A stretch of DNA of 60,114 nucleotides from the NCBI GenBank assembly GCA_017435305.1, contig JAFSFH010000005.1, positions 1 through 60,114 on the forward strand. The letters are read 5' to 3'. A model generated the notes under the pieces. That model was given only the letters and a program-made list of their open reading frames with translations. It had not been told where the DNA came from and ran no database searches. Both the position numbers and the translations under genes were made by a program. Shown here piece after piece: positions 35,043-43,430 of this stretch. How positions within the stretch are numbered: position 1 is the first letter of the stretch; each line of letters opens with the position of its first letter. The stretch comes from Clostridia bacterium. Lineage in GTDB: Bacteria > Bacillota_A > Clostridia > Oscillospirales > Acutalibacteraceae.

Positions 35043-37310
35043 ATGGCAATGACAGACAACCTGAAATTATACGAGGTGGCGCTGCGAATCCGCGAGATGC
35101 GCGAGATTCTGGAGTGGTCGGCGGCGGATATGGCCCACAAGACCGGTGTCACCGAGGAGGAGTACCGTCTGTACGAAACGGGCACGGTGGATTTCCCCTT
35201 TAGCTTTATCCACAAGTGCGCGTTGGCCTTCGACCTGGATATGACCGACCTGCTGGAGGGTCGCAGCGCCAACCTGCTGACCTCCTACACCATCACCCGT
35301 AAGGGGCAGGGTCAGCAGACCGCCAAGGAGGACGGCATCGACATCGCCCACCTGGCGCCCAAATTCCGCGATAAGATCGCCGAGCCCTACTGGGTGCGGT
35401 ACGAATACGACCCCGCCCTGGAGCAGAAGCCCATCCATTTGGCTACCCACTCCGGTCAGGAGTTCGACCTGGTCATCAGCGGTAAGCTGAAGGTGCAGAT
35501 CGGCGACCACGTGGAGGTGTTGTCCGAGGGCGACAGCATCTACTACGATTCCTCCACCCCCCACGGTATGATCGCCGTGGACGGCGAGGATTGCGTGTTC
35601 TGCGCGGTGGTGCTCCCCGGTGAGGAGACCCGCGAGGAGGAGGTCCGCGCCAGCATCGTCACCGCCAAGAGCTCCGAGCCGCTGGTGTGCGAGCGCTTTG
35701 TGGACACCACCGAGGACGAGAACGGCGCCCTGCAGTCCATCGAGTTCAAGAATACCGACACCTTTAATTTCGGCTTCGACATCGTGGACGGCATCGCGGA
35801 AAAATACCCCGATAAGCTGGCGATGCTGCACCTGGACGTCAACCGCAACGAACGCCGCTTCACCTTTAAGGATATGAAGCAGTATTCCAACCAATGCGCC
35901 AACTATTTCACCTCTCTGGGCATCAAAAAGGGCGACCGCGTGATGCTGGTGCTTAAGCGCCACTATCAGTTCTGGTTTGCCATGGTGGCGCTGCATAAGC
36001 TGGGCGCCGTGGCCATCCCCGCCACCAACCAGCTCAAGGAGCACGACTTTGAGTACCGGTTTAACGCCGCCGGCGTGACCGCGCTGGTGTGCACCGCCGA
36101 CGGGGACACCGCCGACATCGCCGCCGCTGCCGCCGCCAAGCTGGATTACCCCCTGACCAAGATCCTGGTGGGCGGGCAAAAGGACGGCTGGCACGATTTC
36201 GATAAGGAGTTCGGTCTGTTCTCCCGTAAGTTCGTCCGTACCGCGGACACCTCCTGCGGCGAGGACACCGCCCTGATGTTCTTCACCTCCGGCACCACCG
36301 GCAACCCCAAGATGGCGGCCCACAAGCACACGTATGCGCTGGGTCATTTCGTCACCGCCAAGTACTGGCATTGTTGCCGCCGCGACGGTCTGCATCTGAC
36401 CATCTCGGATACCGGCTGGGGCAAGAGCCTGTGGGGCAAATTGTACGGTCAGTGGCTGTGCGAGGGCGCGGTGTTCGTGTACGATTTTGACCGCTTTGAC
36501 GAAAACGACATCCTGCCTATGTTCCAGAAATATCAGATCACCACCTTCTGCGCGCCGCCCACCATGCTGCGTATGCTCATTCGTGGCGATCTGTCCAAAT
36601 ACGACCTGTCCTCCATCCAGCATATGACCACCGCCGGTGAGGCGCTGAACCCCGAGGTGTTTAAGCTGTTTAAGGCGGCCACGGGCTTAGAGATCATGGA
36701 GGGCTTCGGTCAGACCGAAACCACCCTGGCCATCGCCAATCTGGCGGGCACCGTGCCCAAGATCGGCTCTATGGGCAAGGCGTCGCCCCAGTTCGATCTG
36801 GATATCGTGGACGCCGACGGCAACCCCGTTCCCCCCGGTGAGACCGGCGAGATCGTCATCCGTACCGACAAGGGCGTACCCTGCGGTCTGTATGCCGGCT
36901 ATTATCGGGACGAGGAGAAGACCGTCGAGGCGTGGCACGACGGGATGTATCACACCGGCGACACCGCCTGGCGGGATGAGGACGGCTATTTCTGGTACGT
37001 CAGCCGCGTGGACGACGTGATCAAGTCCTCCGGCTACCGCATCGGTCCCTTTGAGATCGAGAGTGTGATTATGGAATTGCCCTACGTGGTGGAGTGCGGC
37101 GTGTCCGCCGTCCCCGACGAGGTGCGCGGTCAGGTGGTCAAGGCGTCCATTGTGCTGACCAAGGGCACCGAGGGCACCGACGCGCTGAAAAAGGAGATCC
37201 AGAACTACGTCAAGGAGCACACCGCCCCCTACAAATACCCCCGCGTGGTGGAGTTCCGCGACAGTCTGCCCAAGACCATCAGCGGTAAAATTCAGCGCAA
37301 TAAACTGTGA
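35043..37310 (+). CDS. XRE-HTH + cupin + AMP-forming acyl-CoA ligase fusion (1)
   Basis: The 755-residue protein combines three parts. Residues about 8-72 are an XRE-type helix-turn-helix (WSAADMAHKTGVTEEEYRLYETG). Residues about 110-190 are a cupin (HSGQEFDLVISG, GDSIYYDSSTPHG). The rest is an acyl-adenylate enzyme with FFTSGTTGNPKM, GFGQTET, HTGDTAWRDEDGY and the catalytic Lys in SGKIQR. It resembles acetyl/medium-chain acyl-CoA synthetases and should convert a short acid, ATP and CoA to acyl-CoA. Control by an Ile-type T-box suggests 2-methylbutyrate, which is inference. Start at 35043 after AAGGAGTG. Confidence 0.88.
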   Translation: MAMTDNLKLYEVALRIREMREILEWSAADMAHKTGVTEEEYRLYETGTVDFPFSFIHKCALAFDLDMTDLLEGRSANLLTSYTITRKGQGQQTAKEDGIDIAHLAPKFRDKIAEPYWVRYEYDPALEQKPIHLATHSGQEFDLVISGKLKVQIGDHVEVLSEGDSIYYDSSTPHGMIAVDGEDCVFCAVVLPGEETREEEVRASIVTAKSSEPLVCERFVDTTEDENGALQSIEFKNTDTFNFGFDIVDGIAEKYPDKLAMLHLDVNRNERRFTFKDMKQYSNQCANYFTSLGIKKGDRVMLVLKRHYQFWFAMVALHKLGAVAIPATNQLKEHDFEYRFNAAGVTALVCTADGDTADIAAAAAAKLDYPLTKILVGGQKDGWHDFDKEFGLFSRKFVRTADTSCGEDTALMFFTSGTTGNPKMAAHKHTYALGHFVTAKYWHCCRRDGLHLTISDTGWGKSLWGKLYGQWLCEGAVFVYDFDRFDENDILPMFQKYQITTFCAPPTMLRMLIRGDLSKYDLSSIQHMTTAGEALNPEVFKLFKAATGLEIMEGFGQTETTLAIANLAGTVPKIGSMGKASPQFDLDIVDADGNPVPPGETGEIVIRTDKGVPCGLYAGYYRDEEKTVEAWHDGMYHTGDTAWRDEDGYFWYVSRVDDVIKSSGYRIGPFEIESVIMELPYVVECGVSAVPDEVRGQVVKASIVLTKGTEGTDALKKEIQNYVKEHTAPYKYPRVVEFRDSLPKTISGKIQRNKL

Positions 37311-37333
37311 TATTCCCGAAATTTCAAAAAAAG

Positions 37334-37362
37334 TTGACAAGCCTGCCGTAATGTGCTAGAAT
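37334..37362 (+). promoter_or_regulatory. Promoter of T-box unit 2
   Basis: TTGACA (37334-37339), 17 bp, TAGAAT (37357-37362). Confidence 0.82.
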
Positions 37363-37368
37363 GAGTCC

Positions 37369-37670
37369 ATACTTTAATACTTTAAAGGCATTGACGAAGA
37401 GGGCAATTTCCACGATCCCTACAGAGAGATGGCGGTTGGTGCGAGCCATTGGGAGCGGGCAATTGTTTGTAGCTTCTGAGCCGAGGGAAAGAACGCCGTA
37501 CGGTTAGTAGAATCCCTCCGTGTATGCTGCGTAAAGGCATAGGAATTGTACGATTCCGAAGAGTGGTGGCTGTATAGCCGCAATTTGAGTGGTACCGCGG
37601 GTGCTGTTGTGATTTCAACACTCGTCTCAAAGTCAACTAGCTTTGGGACGAGTGTTTTTCATTTCCGTCC
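37369..37670 (+). promoter_or_regulatory. T-box leader 2 (specifier reads GTA, valine)
   Basis: Same architecture as leader 1: CATTGACGAAG base, ACAGAGAG, GGTTGGTG loop, CTTCTGAGC, then TGAGTGGTACCGCGG (about 37586-37600) and terminator AACACTCGTC/GACGAGTGTT with T-run (37617-37669). The triplet one base upstream of CTTC is GTA (37469-37471). This leader and leader 1 are recognisably duplicates with diverged specifier regions. Confidence 0.92.
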
Positions 37671-37690
37671 CGGGATTGGAGAGGTGCTTT

Positions 37691-39979
37691 ATGGAACCCA
37701 TTACCGCATTGGACTACAAAATTAGGGAGATGGCGGCCCGTATACGGGAGCTGCGGGAGATTGTCGGCTACACCCCCGAGGTGATGGCGGACAAGACCGG
37801 CGTATCGGTGGAGGAGTATAACCGCTGCGAGACCGGTAAGAGTGATCTGAACTTTGCGTTCATCTACCGTTGCGCCTCCGCGCTGAACGTCAACGTCACC
37901 GACATCATCGAGGGCTACAGCCCCAAGCTGAAGTCCTTTACCGTCACCCGTCGGGGACAGGGACAGCAGATCGCCCAGGCTCACGGTATGACCTACTATA
38001 ACCTGGCCTACGCCTTCCAGAACCGTATTGCCGAGCCGCTGTACGTGCGCAGCGTCTACGATCCCGCCGCCCAGCAGCAGGACATCGAGCTGACCTCCCA
38101 CGACGGACAGGAGCTGGATCTGGTGCTGGAGGGTCAACTGATGGTGCAGATCGGCGAGCATCGGGAGATTCTGGGCCCCGGCGACAGCATCTACTTTGAC
38201 TCCGAGACCCCCCACGGTATGATCGCGGTGGGCGGTCAGGACTGCGTGTTCTACGCCATCGTGCTGAATCCCACCGGCGAGCCCATCCCCGAGCTGGCAC
38301 CCACCAAGACCATCGTGGATCTGCCCGCCGATAAGCGGGACGACACCGGTCGTATCTATAAGCAGTTTATCGACGTTCAGGAGAACGAAAACGGCACCCC
38401 CACCTCCATCAAATTTAAGAATACCGATCACTTCAATTTCGCCTTTGATCTGGTGGACGCGCTGGCGGACAAAGATCCGAAGAAGCTGGCGATGCTGCAC
38501 GTGTCGCGGGATCATACCGAGCGCCGCTTCACCTTTAAGGATATGAAAAAGGCGTCTAACCAGTGCGCCAACTATTTTAAATCTCTGGGCATTAAAAAGG
38601 GCGACCGCGTGATGCTGATTCTCAAGCGTCACTACCAGTTCTGGTTTGCGATGCTGGGTCTCAACAAGCTGGGCGCCGTGGCGATCCCCGCCCCCAACCA
38701 GCTGCTGGAGCACGATTTGGAATACCGCTTTAACGCCGCGGGCGTCACCGCGGTGCTGTGCACCGCCGACGGCGATACCGCCGCCCAGGTGGATCTGGCG
38801 GCGGCGAAATGCCCCACCGTACAGCATAAGCTGATCGTCAACGGCACCCGTGAGGGCTGGCGCACCTTTGACGAGGAGTACACCCTGTATTCCACCCACT
38901 ATAAGCGCACCGAGGATGCCCCCGGCGGCGACGATCGTATGCTGATGTTCTTCACCTCCGGCACCACGGGCTATCCCAAGATCGCGGCGCATAACTATAA
39001 GTACGCCTTGGGTCACTTCCACACCGCCCGCTATTGGCACGACGTGGACCCCGACGGTCTGCACTTCACCATCTCGGACACCGGCTGGGCGAAGGCCATG
39101 TGGGGCAAACTGTACGGTCAGTGGCTGTGCGAGGCTGCCACCTTTGTGTACGATTTCGACCGCTTTGACGCGGCGGACATCCTGCCTATGTTTGCTAAGT
39201 ATAAGATCACCACCTTCTGTGCACCTCCCACGATGCTCAGAATGATGATCAAGCAGGATATTTCCCAATACGATTTCTCTTCGGTGAAACATATGACCAC
39301 CGCCGGCGAGGCGCTGAACCCCGAGGTATACCGCCAGTTTGAAAAGGCCACCGGCCTGCAGATCATCGAGGGCTTCGGTCAGACCGAGAGCACCATGATC
39401 ATCGGTAATATGGTGGGCGCCTCCCATAAGATCGGTTCTATGGGTAAGCCGGCTCCCATCTACGACGTGGAACTGATTGACCCCGACGGCAACCCCGTCG
39501 CCACCGGTGAGGTGGGTGAGATCGTGGTGAACGTGAAGGATGGCGCCCCCTGCGGTCTATTCACCGAATACTACAAAGCCCCCGATAAGACCGCCGAGGT
39601 CTGGTACGACGGCTATTACCATACCGGCGATACCGCTTGGCGTGACGAGGACGGCTTCTTCTGGTACGTGGGTCGTGTGGACGACGTGATCAAGTCCTCC
39701 GGCTACCGCATCGGTCCCTTTGAGATCGAGAGTGTGATTATGGAGCTGCCCTACGTGCTGGAGTGCGGCGTGTCCGCCGCCCCCGACGAGGTGCGCGGTC
39801 AGGTGGTCAAGGCCTCCATCGTGCTGGTGCCCGGCACCGAGGGTACGCCCGAACTGGTCAAGGAGATCCAGACCTACGTTAAGGAGCATACCGCTCCCTA
39901 TAAATACCCCCGTATCGTGGTGTTCAAGGACTCCCTGCCCAAGACGGTCAGCGGCAAGATCCAACGCAACCAGCTGTAA
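37691..39979 (+). CDS. XRE-HTH + cupin + AMP-forming acyl-CoA ligase fusion (2)
   Basis: This 762-residue paralogue of the protein at 35043 has the same order: HTH (TPEVMADKTGVSVEEYNRCETG), cupin (HDGQELDLVLEG, FDSETPHG) and acyl-CoA ligase (FFTSGTTGYPKI, GFGQTEST, HTGDTAWRDEDGF, SGKIQR). The two are similar over their whole length, differing most in the linker after the cupin. The Val-type T-box suggests isobutyrate as substrate (inference). ATG 37691 follows GGAGAGG; an in-frame start at 37643 lies inside the terminator and is rejected. A ferredoxin oxidoreductase and aminotransferase cluster follows after a 160-bp repeat with no terminator. Confidence 0.88.
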   Translation: MEPITALDYKIREMAARIRELREIVGYTPEVMADKTGVSVEEYNRCETGKSDLNFAFIYRCASALNVNVTDIIEGYSPKLKSFTVTRRGQGQQIAQAHGMTYYNLAYAFQNRIAEPLYVRSVYDPAAQQQDIELTSHDGQELDLVLEGQLMVQIGEHREILGPGDSIYFDSETPHGMIAVGGQDCVFYAIVLNPTGEPIPELAPTKTIVDLPADKRDDTGRIYKQFIDVQENENGTPTSIKFKNTDHFNFAFDLVDALADKDPKKLAMLHVSRDHTERRFTFKDMKKASNQCANYFKSLGIKKGDRVMLILKRHYQFWFAMLGLNKLGAVAIPAPNQLLEHDLEYRFNAAGVTAVLCTADGDTAAQVDLAAAKCPTVQHKLIVNGTREGWRTFDEEYTLYSTHYKRTEDAPGGDDRMLMFFTSGTTGYPKIAAHNYKYALGHFHTARYWHDVDPDGLHFTISDTGWAKAMWGKLYGQWLCEAATFVYDFDRFDAADILPMFAKYKITTFCAPPTMLRMMIKQDISQYDFSSVKHMTTAGEALNPEVYRQFEKATGLQIIEGFGQTESTMIIGNMVGASHKIGSMGKPAPIYDVELIDPDGNPVATGEVGEIVVNVKDGAPCGLFTEYYKAPDKTAEVWYDGYYHTGDTAWRDEDGFFWYVGRVDDVIKSSGYRIGPFEIESVIMELPYVLECGVSAAPDEVRGQVVKASIVLVPGTEGTPELVKEIQTYVKEHTAPYKYPRIVVFKDSLPKTVSGKIQRNQL

Positions 39980-40139
39980 TAACCACTGATTAAATCTTGT
40001 TCACAATTCTCGGTGGCTGTTTTTCCTCCAACATCGCCTCAAATGCTCGGCAATACATACAGTATTACCTGCGCTTTGAGCCTTCCTTGGCGAAAAAAAC
40101 ATCTCACCGATCATCGCAAACCGCTTTAATCAGCGGTTA
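39980..40139. repeat. 160-bp ERIC-like palindromic repeat, copy B
   Basis: Ends TAACCACTGATTA and TAATCAGCGGTTA are inverted repeats with one mismatch. The core ATACATACAGTATTACCTG is shared with copy A at 29684. It starts at the stop codon of the ligase and ends just before the ribosome site of the ATPase gene, so it lies inside the presumed operon. Confidence 0.8.
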
Positions 40140-40158
40140 TGTAAGAGGTGATGCCCCT

Positions 40159-40824
40159 ATGTTTTCCGATAAACGAATCACCATTTTTTGCGGCCACTAC
40201 GGCACCGGTAAGACCAACGTGGCGGTGAACGCGGCATTGGCGGTGGCACAGCGCCACCCCGTGACGGTGGCGGATCTGGACATCGTGAATCCCTATTTCC
40301 GCACGCTGGATTCCGCCGTCGCTTTTGAGGTCGCAGGCATCCGCCTGATCTGCTCCAAATTTGCCAATTCCAACGTGGACATTCCGTCCCTGCCCCCCGA
40401 CCTGTACGCCATCACCGACGATAAGAGTCGCCGTGTGGTGGTGGACGTGGGTGGTGACGACAGCGGCGCTATGGTGCTGGGTCGTTTGGCTCCCGCCATC
40501 ACGGCAGAGGACGATTATGAGATGCTGTTGGTGGTCAACCGCTTCCGTCCCATGACCCCCGACATTCCCTCCACCGTGGAGGTGATGGGGGAGATCGAGG
40601 TAGCCTCCCACCTGCATTTTACAGGCATCGTCAACAATTCCAACCTGGGGGAGGAGACCACCCCCGCCGACGTGTTATCGTCGGTGGACTACGCCGCCGC
40701 CTTGTCGGCGGCCACCGGCTTGCCCTTGGTCGCCACCACGGTAGCAGACCACCTTTATCCCGACTTAGAGGGGCAGATCGATAATCTGTTCCCCTTGACA
40801 TTACAGCAAAACAAACCCTTTTAA
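40159..40824 (+). CDS. P-loop ATPase (MinD/CobQ-like) of the oxidoreductase cluster
   Basis: This 221-residue protein has the Walker A FCGHYGTGKTN at its N-terminus, a VADLDIVNPYFRT switch and a VVDVGGDDSGA region, all of the SIMIBI P-loop class. I recall such proteins beside clostridial 2-oxoacid oxidoreductases. The role is unknown: Fe-S or flavoenzyme maturation are possibilities. ATG 40159 follows AAGAGGTGA; a longer in-frame start at 39997 would lie inside the repeat and is rejected. It is followed after 17 bases by the ferredoxin gene. Confidence 0.75.
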   Translation: MFSDKRITIFCGHYGTGKTNVAVNAALAVAQRHPVTVADLDIVNPYFRTLDSAVAFEVAGIRLICSKFANSNVDIPSLPPDLYAITDDKSRRVVVDVGGDDSGAMVLGRLAPAITAEDDYEMLLVVNRFRPMTPDIPSTVEVMGEIEVASHLHFTGIVNNSNLGEETTPADVLSSVDYAAALSAATGLPLVATTVADHLYPDLEGQIDNLFPLTLQQNKPF

Positions 40825-40841
40825 GAAAGAAGGCAAAACCT

Positions 40842-41048
40842 ATGGCAAAACTGACGTTTAAGACCGACCGCTGTAAGGGCTGCGGCCTGTGCGTGGACGC
40901 CTGTCCCAAGGGCATCCTGCACTTGGCGGCGGACAAGATCAACAAAAAGGGTCACCACCCGGCAGAGCTGACCGATGAGGCCGCCTGCGTGGGTTGCGCT
41001 GCCTGCGCGATGATGTGCCCCGACTGTGTCATTACGGTAGAAAGATGA
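40842..41048 (+). CDS. 2x[4Fe-4S] ferredoxin (oxidoreductase delta-type subunit)
   Basis: This 68-residue protein has two CxxCxxCxxxCP-type clusters (CKGCGLCVDACP and CVGCAACAMMC). It passes electrons between the TPP enzyme and soluble ferredoxin. In four-subunit 2-oxoacid:ferredoxin oxidoreductases it is the delta subunit, which fits its place directly before the catalytic genes. AAGAAAGG precedes its ATG. Confidence 0.93.
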   Translation: MAKLTFKTDRCKGCGLCVDACPKGILHLAADKINKKGHHPAELTDEAACVGCAACAMMCPDCVITVER

Positions 41049-41058
41049 GGTGAGTGAT

Positions 41059-42126
41059 ATGGCAGAGAAAGTATTGATGAAGGGCAACGAGGCTATCGCC
41101 GAGGCGGCGATCTGCGCCGGTTGCCGTCACTATTTCGGTTATCCCATCACTCCCCAGACCGAGATTGCCGCTTATATGGCGAAGAAGATGCCCAAGATCG
41201 GCGGTTGTTTCCTGCAGGCGGAGAGCGAGGTCGCGGCCATCAATATGGTGTACGGCGTTGCCTCCACCGGCAAGCGGGTGATGACCTCCTCCTCCAGCCC
41301 CGGAATTTCTCTTAAGGCGGAGGGTCTGTCCTATCTGGCGGGCGCCGACCTGCCGGCACTGGTGGTCAACGTCCAGCGCGGCGGCCCCGGTCTGGGCGGT
41401 ATCCAGCCCAGCCAGTCGGACTATTTCCAGGCCACTCGCGGCGGCGGTCACGGCGACTATCGGATGATCGTGCTGGCTCCTGCCTCGGTGCAGGAGATGG
41501 CGTCTTTGACTGTAAAGGGGTTTGACTTGGCAGACAAATACCGTATGACCGCTATGATTTTAGCCGACGGCACCATGGGTCAGATGATGGAGCCGGTGTC
41601 CTTGGACTTCCCCGAGCCCACCGTCATCGAAAAGCCTTGGGCCACCAACGGCACCGATATGAAGCGGGAGCACAACGTGGTCAACTCCCTGTTCCTGCAG
41701 CCGGATGCTCTGGAGAAAACCAACTTTGAGCGCTATGAGCGGTACGCCTATATTGAGCAGAACGAGGCACTGTACGAGGAGTACCTGATGGAGGATGCCG
41801 ACATCTGCGTCACCGCCTTCGGCATCGCCTCCCGCGTGGCGAAAAATGCCATCAACGAAGCCCGCAAGGTGGGCATCAAGGTGGGTATGATTCGTCCCAT
41901 CACCCTGTGGCCCTTCCCCGTGGCACCCTTTAAGGCCGCGGCGGATAAGGTCAAGAGCTTTATTTCGGTGGAGCTGTCCATGGGTCAGATGATCGAGGAC
42001 ATCAAACTGGCCACCGAGTGTAAAAAGCCGGTTACCCTGTGCAACCGTGCCGGCGGCATCATCCCCTCTCCCGAAGAGGTGCTGGCCGCCATCGTAAAAG
42101 CCAATGAGAACGGAGGTGACCTCTAA
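41059..42126 (+). CDS. vorB: 2-oxoacid:ferredoxin oxidoreductase, alpha subunit (VorB-like)
   Basis: This 355-residue subunit has GNEAIAEAAICAGCRHYFGYPITPQTE at its N-terminus, QAESEVAAINMVYG and SSPGISLKAEGLSYL, as in the 3-methyl-2-oxobutanoate (branched-chain) class. The complex interconverts 2-oxoacid + CoA with acyl-CoA + CO2 and reduced ferredoxin. A 2-oxoglutarate or indolepyruvate role cannot be excluded from sequence, but neighbouring ligases and the aminotransferase favour branched-chain substrates. ATG 41059 follows GATGAGG. Its stop overlaps the beta-subunit start. Confidence 0.88.
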   Translation: MAEKVLMKGNEAIAEAAICAGCRHYFGYPITPQTEIAAYMAKKMPKIGGCFLQAESEVAAINMVYGVASTGKRVMTSSSSPGISLKAEGLSYLAGADLPALVVNVQRGGPGLGGIQPSQSDYFQATRGGGHGDYRMIVLAPASVQEMASLTVKGFDLADKYRMTAMILADGTMGQMMEPVSLDFPEPTVIEKPWATNGTDMKREHNVVNSLFLQPDALEKTNFERYERYAYIEQNEALYEEYLMEDADICVTAFGIASRVAKNAINEARKVGIKVGMIRPITLWPFPVAPFKAAADKVKSFISVELSMGQMIEDIKLATECKKPVTLCNRAGGIIPSPEEVLAAIVKANENGGDL

Positions 42127-42881
42127 TGGCTGTTGTGTTTGAGAAACCCCATGCCCTGTGCGACGTGCCGCTGCACTATTGCCCGGGCTGTACCCACGGC
42201 ATCATCCACCGTCTGGTGGCGGAGGTCATTGACGAACTGGGCATCGAGGGTCGCACCATCGGTGTGGCGCCCGTTGGCTGTTCGGTTATGGCCTACGACT
42301 ACTTTAATTGCGATATGATCGAGGCGGCCCACGGTCGTGCTCCCGCCGTCGCCACCGGTGTCAAGCGCGCCGACCCCGATAAGCACATCGTCTTTACCTA
42401 CCAGGGCGACGGCGATCTGGCCTCCATCGGTATGGCGGAGACGGTGCACGCCGCCGCCCGCAACGAGAATATCACCATTATCTTTGTTAACAACGCCATC
42501 TACGGTATGACCGGCGGTCAGATGGCGCCCACCTCGCTGCCCGGGCAGGTCACCCAGACCTCGCCCTACGGTCGTGACGTCAACCACTGCGGCTATCCCA
42601 TCCGTGTGTGCGAGATGCTGTCCGAATTGGAGGGCGCTACCTATCTGGAGCGGGTCACGGTCAACAACGTGGCCAACGTCCGTAAGGCGAAAAAGGCGAT
42701 CAAGAAAGCCTTCCAGAATCAGATCGACGGCAAGGGCTTTTCTCTCGTCGAGGTGGTATCCACCTGTCCCACCAACTGGGGACTGACCCCCTCGGACGCC
42801 CTCAAATGGCTGGAGGAGAATATGCTGCCCTACTATCCCTTGGGCGTGTATAAAGACAAAACGGCAGAGGAGGATGCGTAA
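42126..42881 (+). CDS. vorA: 2-oxoacid:ferredoxin oxidoreductase, beta (TPP-binding) subunit
   Basis: This 251-residue subunit binds thiamine pyrophosphate: CPGCTHGIIHRL at the N-terminus, YQGDGDLASIGMAE (the GDG magnesium/TPP motif) and NNAIYGMTGGQMAPT. It completes the catalytic centre with the alpha subunit. Genes alpha, beta and gamma overlap by one base each, so they should be translated in equal amounts. Confidence 0.92.
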   Translation: MAVVFEKPHALCDVPLHYCPGCTHGIIHRLVAEVIDELGIEGRTIGVAPVGCSVMAYDYFNCDMIEAAHGRAPAVATGVKRADPDKHIVFTYQGDGDLASIGMAETVHAAARNENITIIFVNNAIYGMTGGQMAPTSLPGQVTQTSPYGRDVNHCGYPIRVCEMLSELEGATYLERVTVNNVANVRKAKKAIKKAFQNQIDGKGFSLVEVVSTCPTNWGLTPSDALKWLEENMLPYYPLGVYKDKTAEEDA

Positions 42882-43417
42882 TGAGCCAGACCCAGTATTT
42901 GTTTTCCGGTTTCGGCGGTCAGGGCATTCTGTTCGCCGGTAAGTTTCTCGCGTATAAGGGTCTGATGGAGGACCGCCAGGTCAGCTGGCTGCCCTCCTAC
43001 GGTCCGGAGATGCGGGGCGGCACCGCCAGCTGCAGCGTCATTTTGAGCGACGACCCCGTGGGTTCTCCCATCGTCACCCGTCCCGACGTGCTGGTGGCGA
43101 TGAACCTGCCCTCGCTGGACAAATTTGAGGACAGCGTGGCCCCCGGCGGCATCATTTTCGTGGACTCCACCCTGGTGGAGCGGAAAGTAAACCGCACCGA
43201 CGTGACCACCTATTACATTCCCGCCACCAAGCTGGCCGCCGACTATAACCTCGGCAATTTGGCCAATATCATCATTATGGGTAAATTGCTGTCCGTCACC
43301 GGTCAGTACGACCCCGATAGCATCGACGTCACTCTGGGCAAGATCATCTCCGCCCGTAAGGCGAATCTGCTGGACGTGAACCGCACCGCCCTGAAATTGG
43401 GTGCCGACTTTGAGTAA
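42881..43417 (+). CDS. vorC: 2-oxoacid:ferredoxin oxidoreductase, gamma subunit
   Basis: This 178-residue protein has the GFGGQGILFAGK motif and PSYGPEMRGGTASC of the gamma domain of pyruvate/ketoisovalerate oxidoreductases, which binds CoA and helps assemble the complex. It follows beta with a one-base overlap. The next start (ilvE-like) is 14 bases on. Confidence 0.92.
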   Translation: MSQTQYLFSGFGGQGILFAGKFLAYKGLMEDRQVSWLPSYGPEMRGGTASCSVILSDDPVGSPIVTRPDVLVAMNLPSLDKFEDSVAPGGIIFVDSTLVERKVNRTDVTTYYIPATKLAADYNLGNLANIIIMGKLLSVTGQYDPDSIDVTLGKIISARKANLLDVNRTALKLGADFE

Positions 43418-43430
43418 GGAGTTGGAAATT

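Noticed and set aside
39997..40158. A longer N-terminus for the P-loop ATPase
   Set aside because: It would be translated from the 160-bp repeat. A proper ribosome site precedes ATG 40159.
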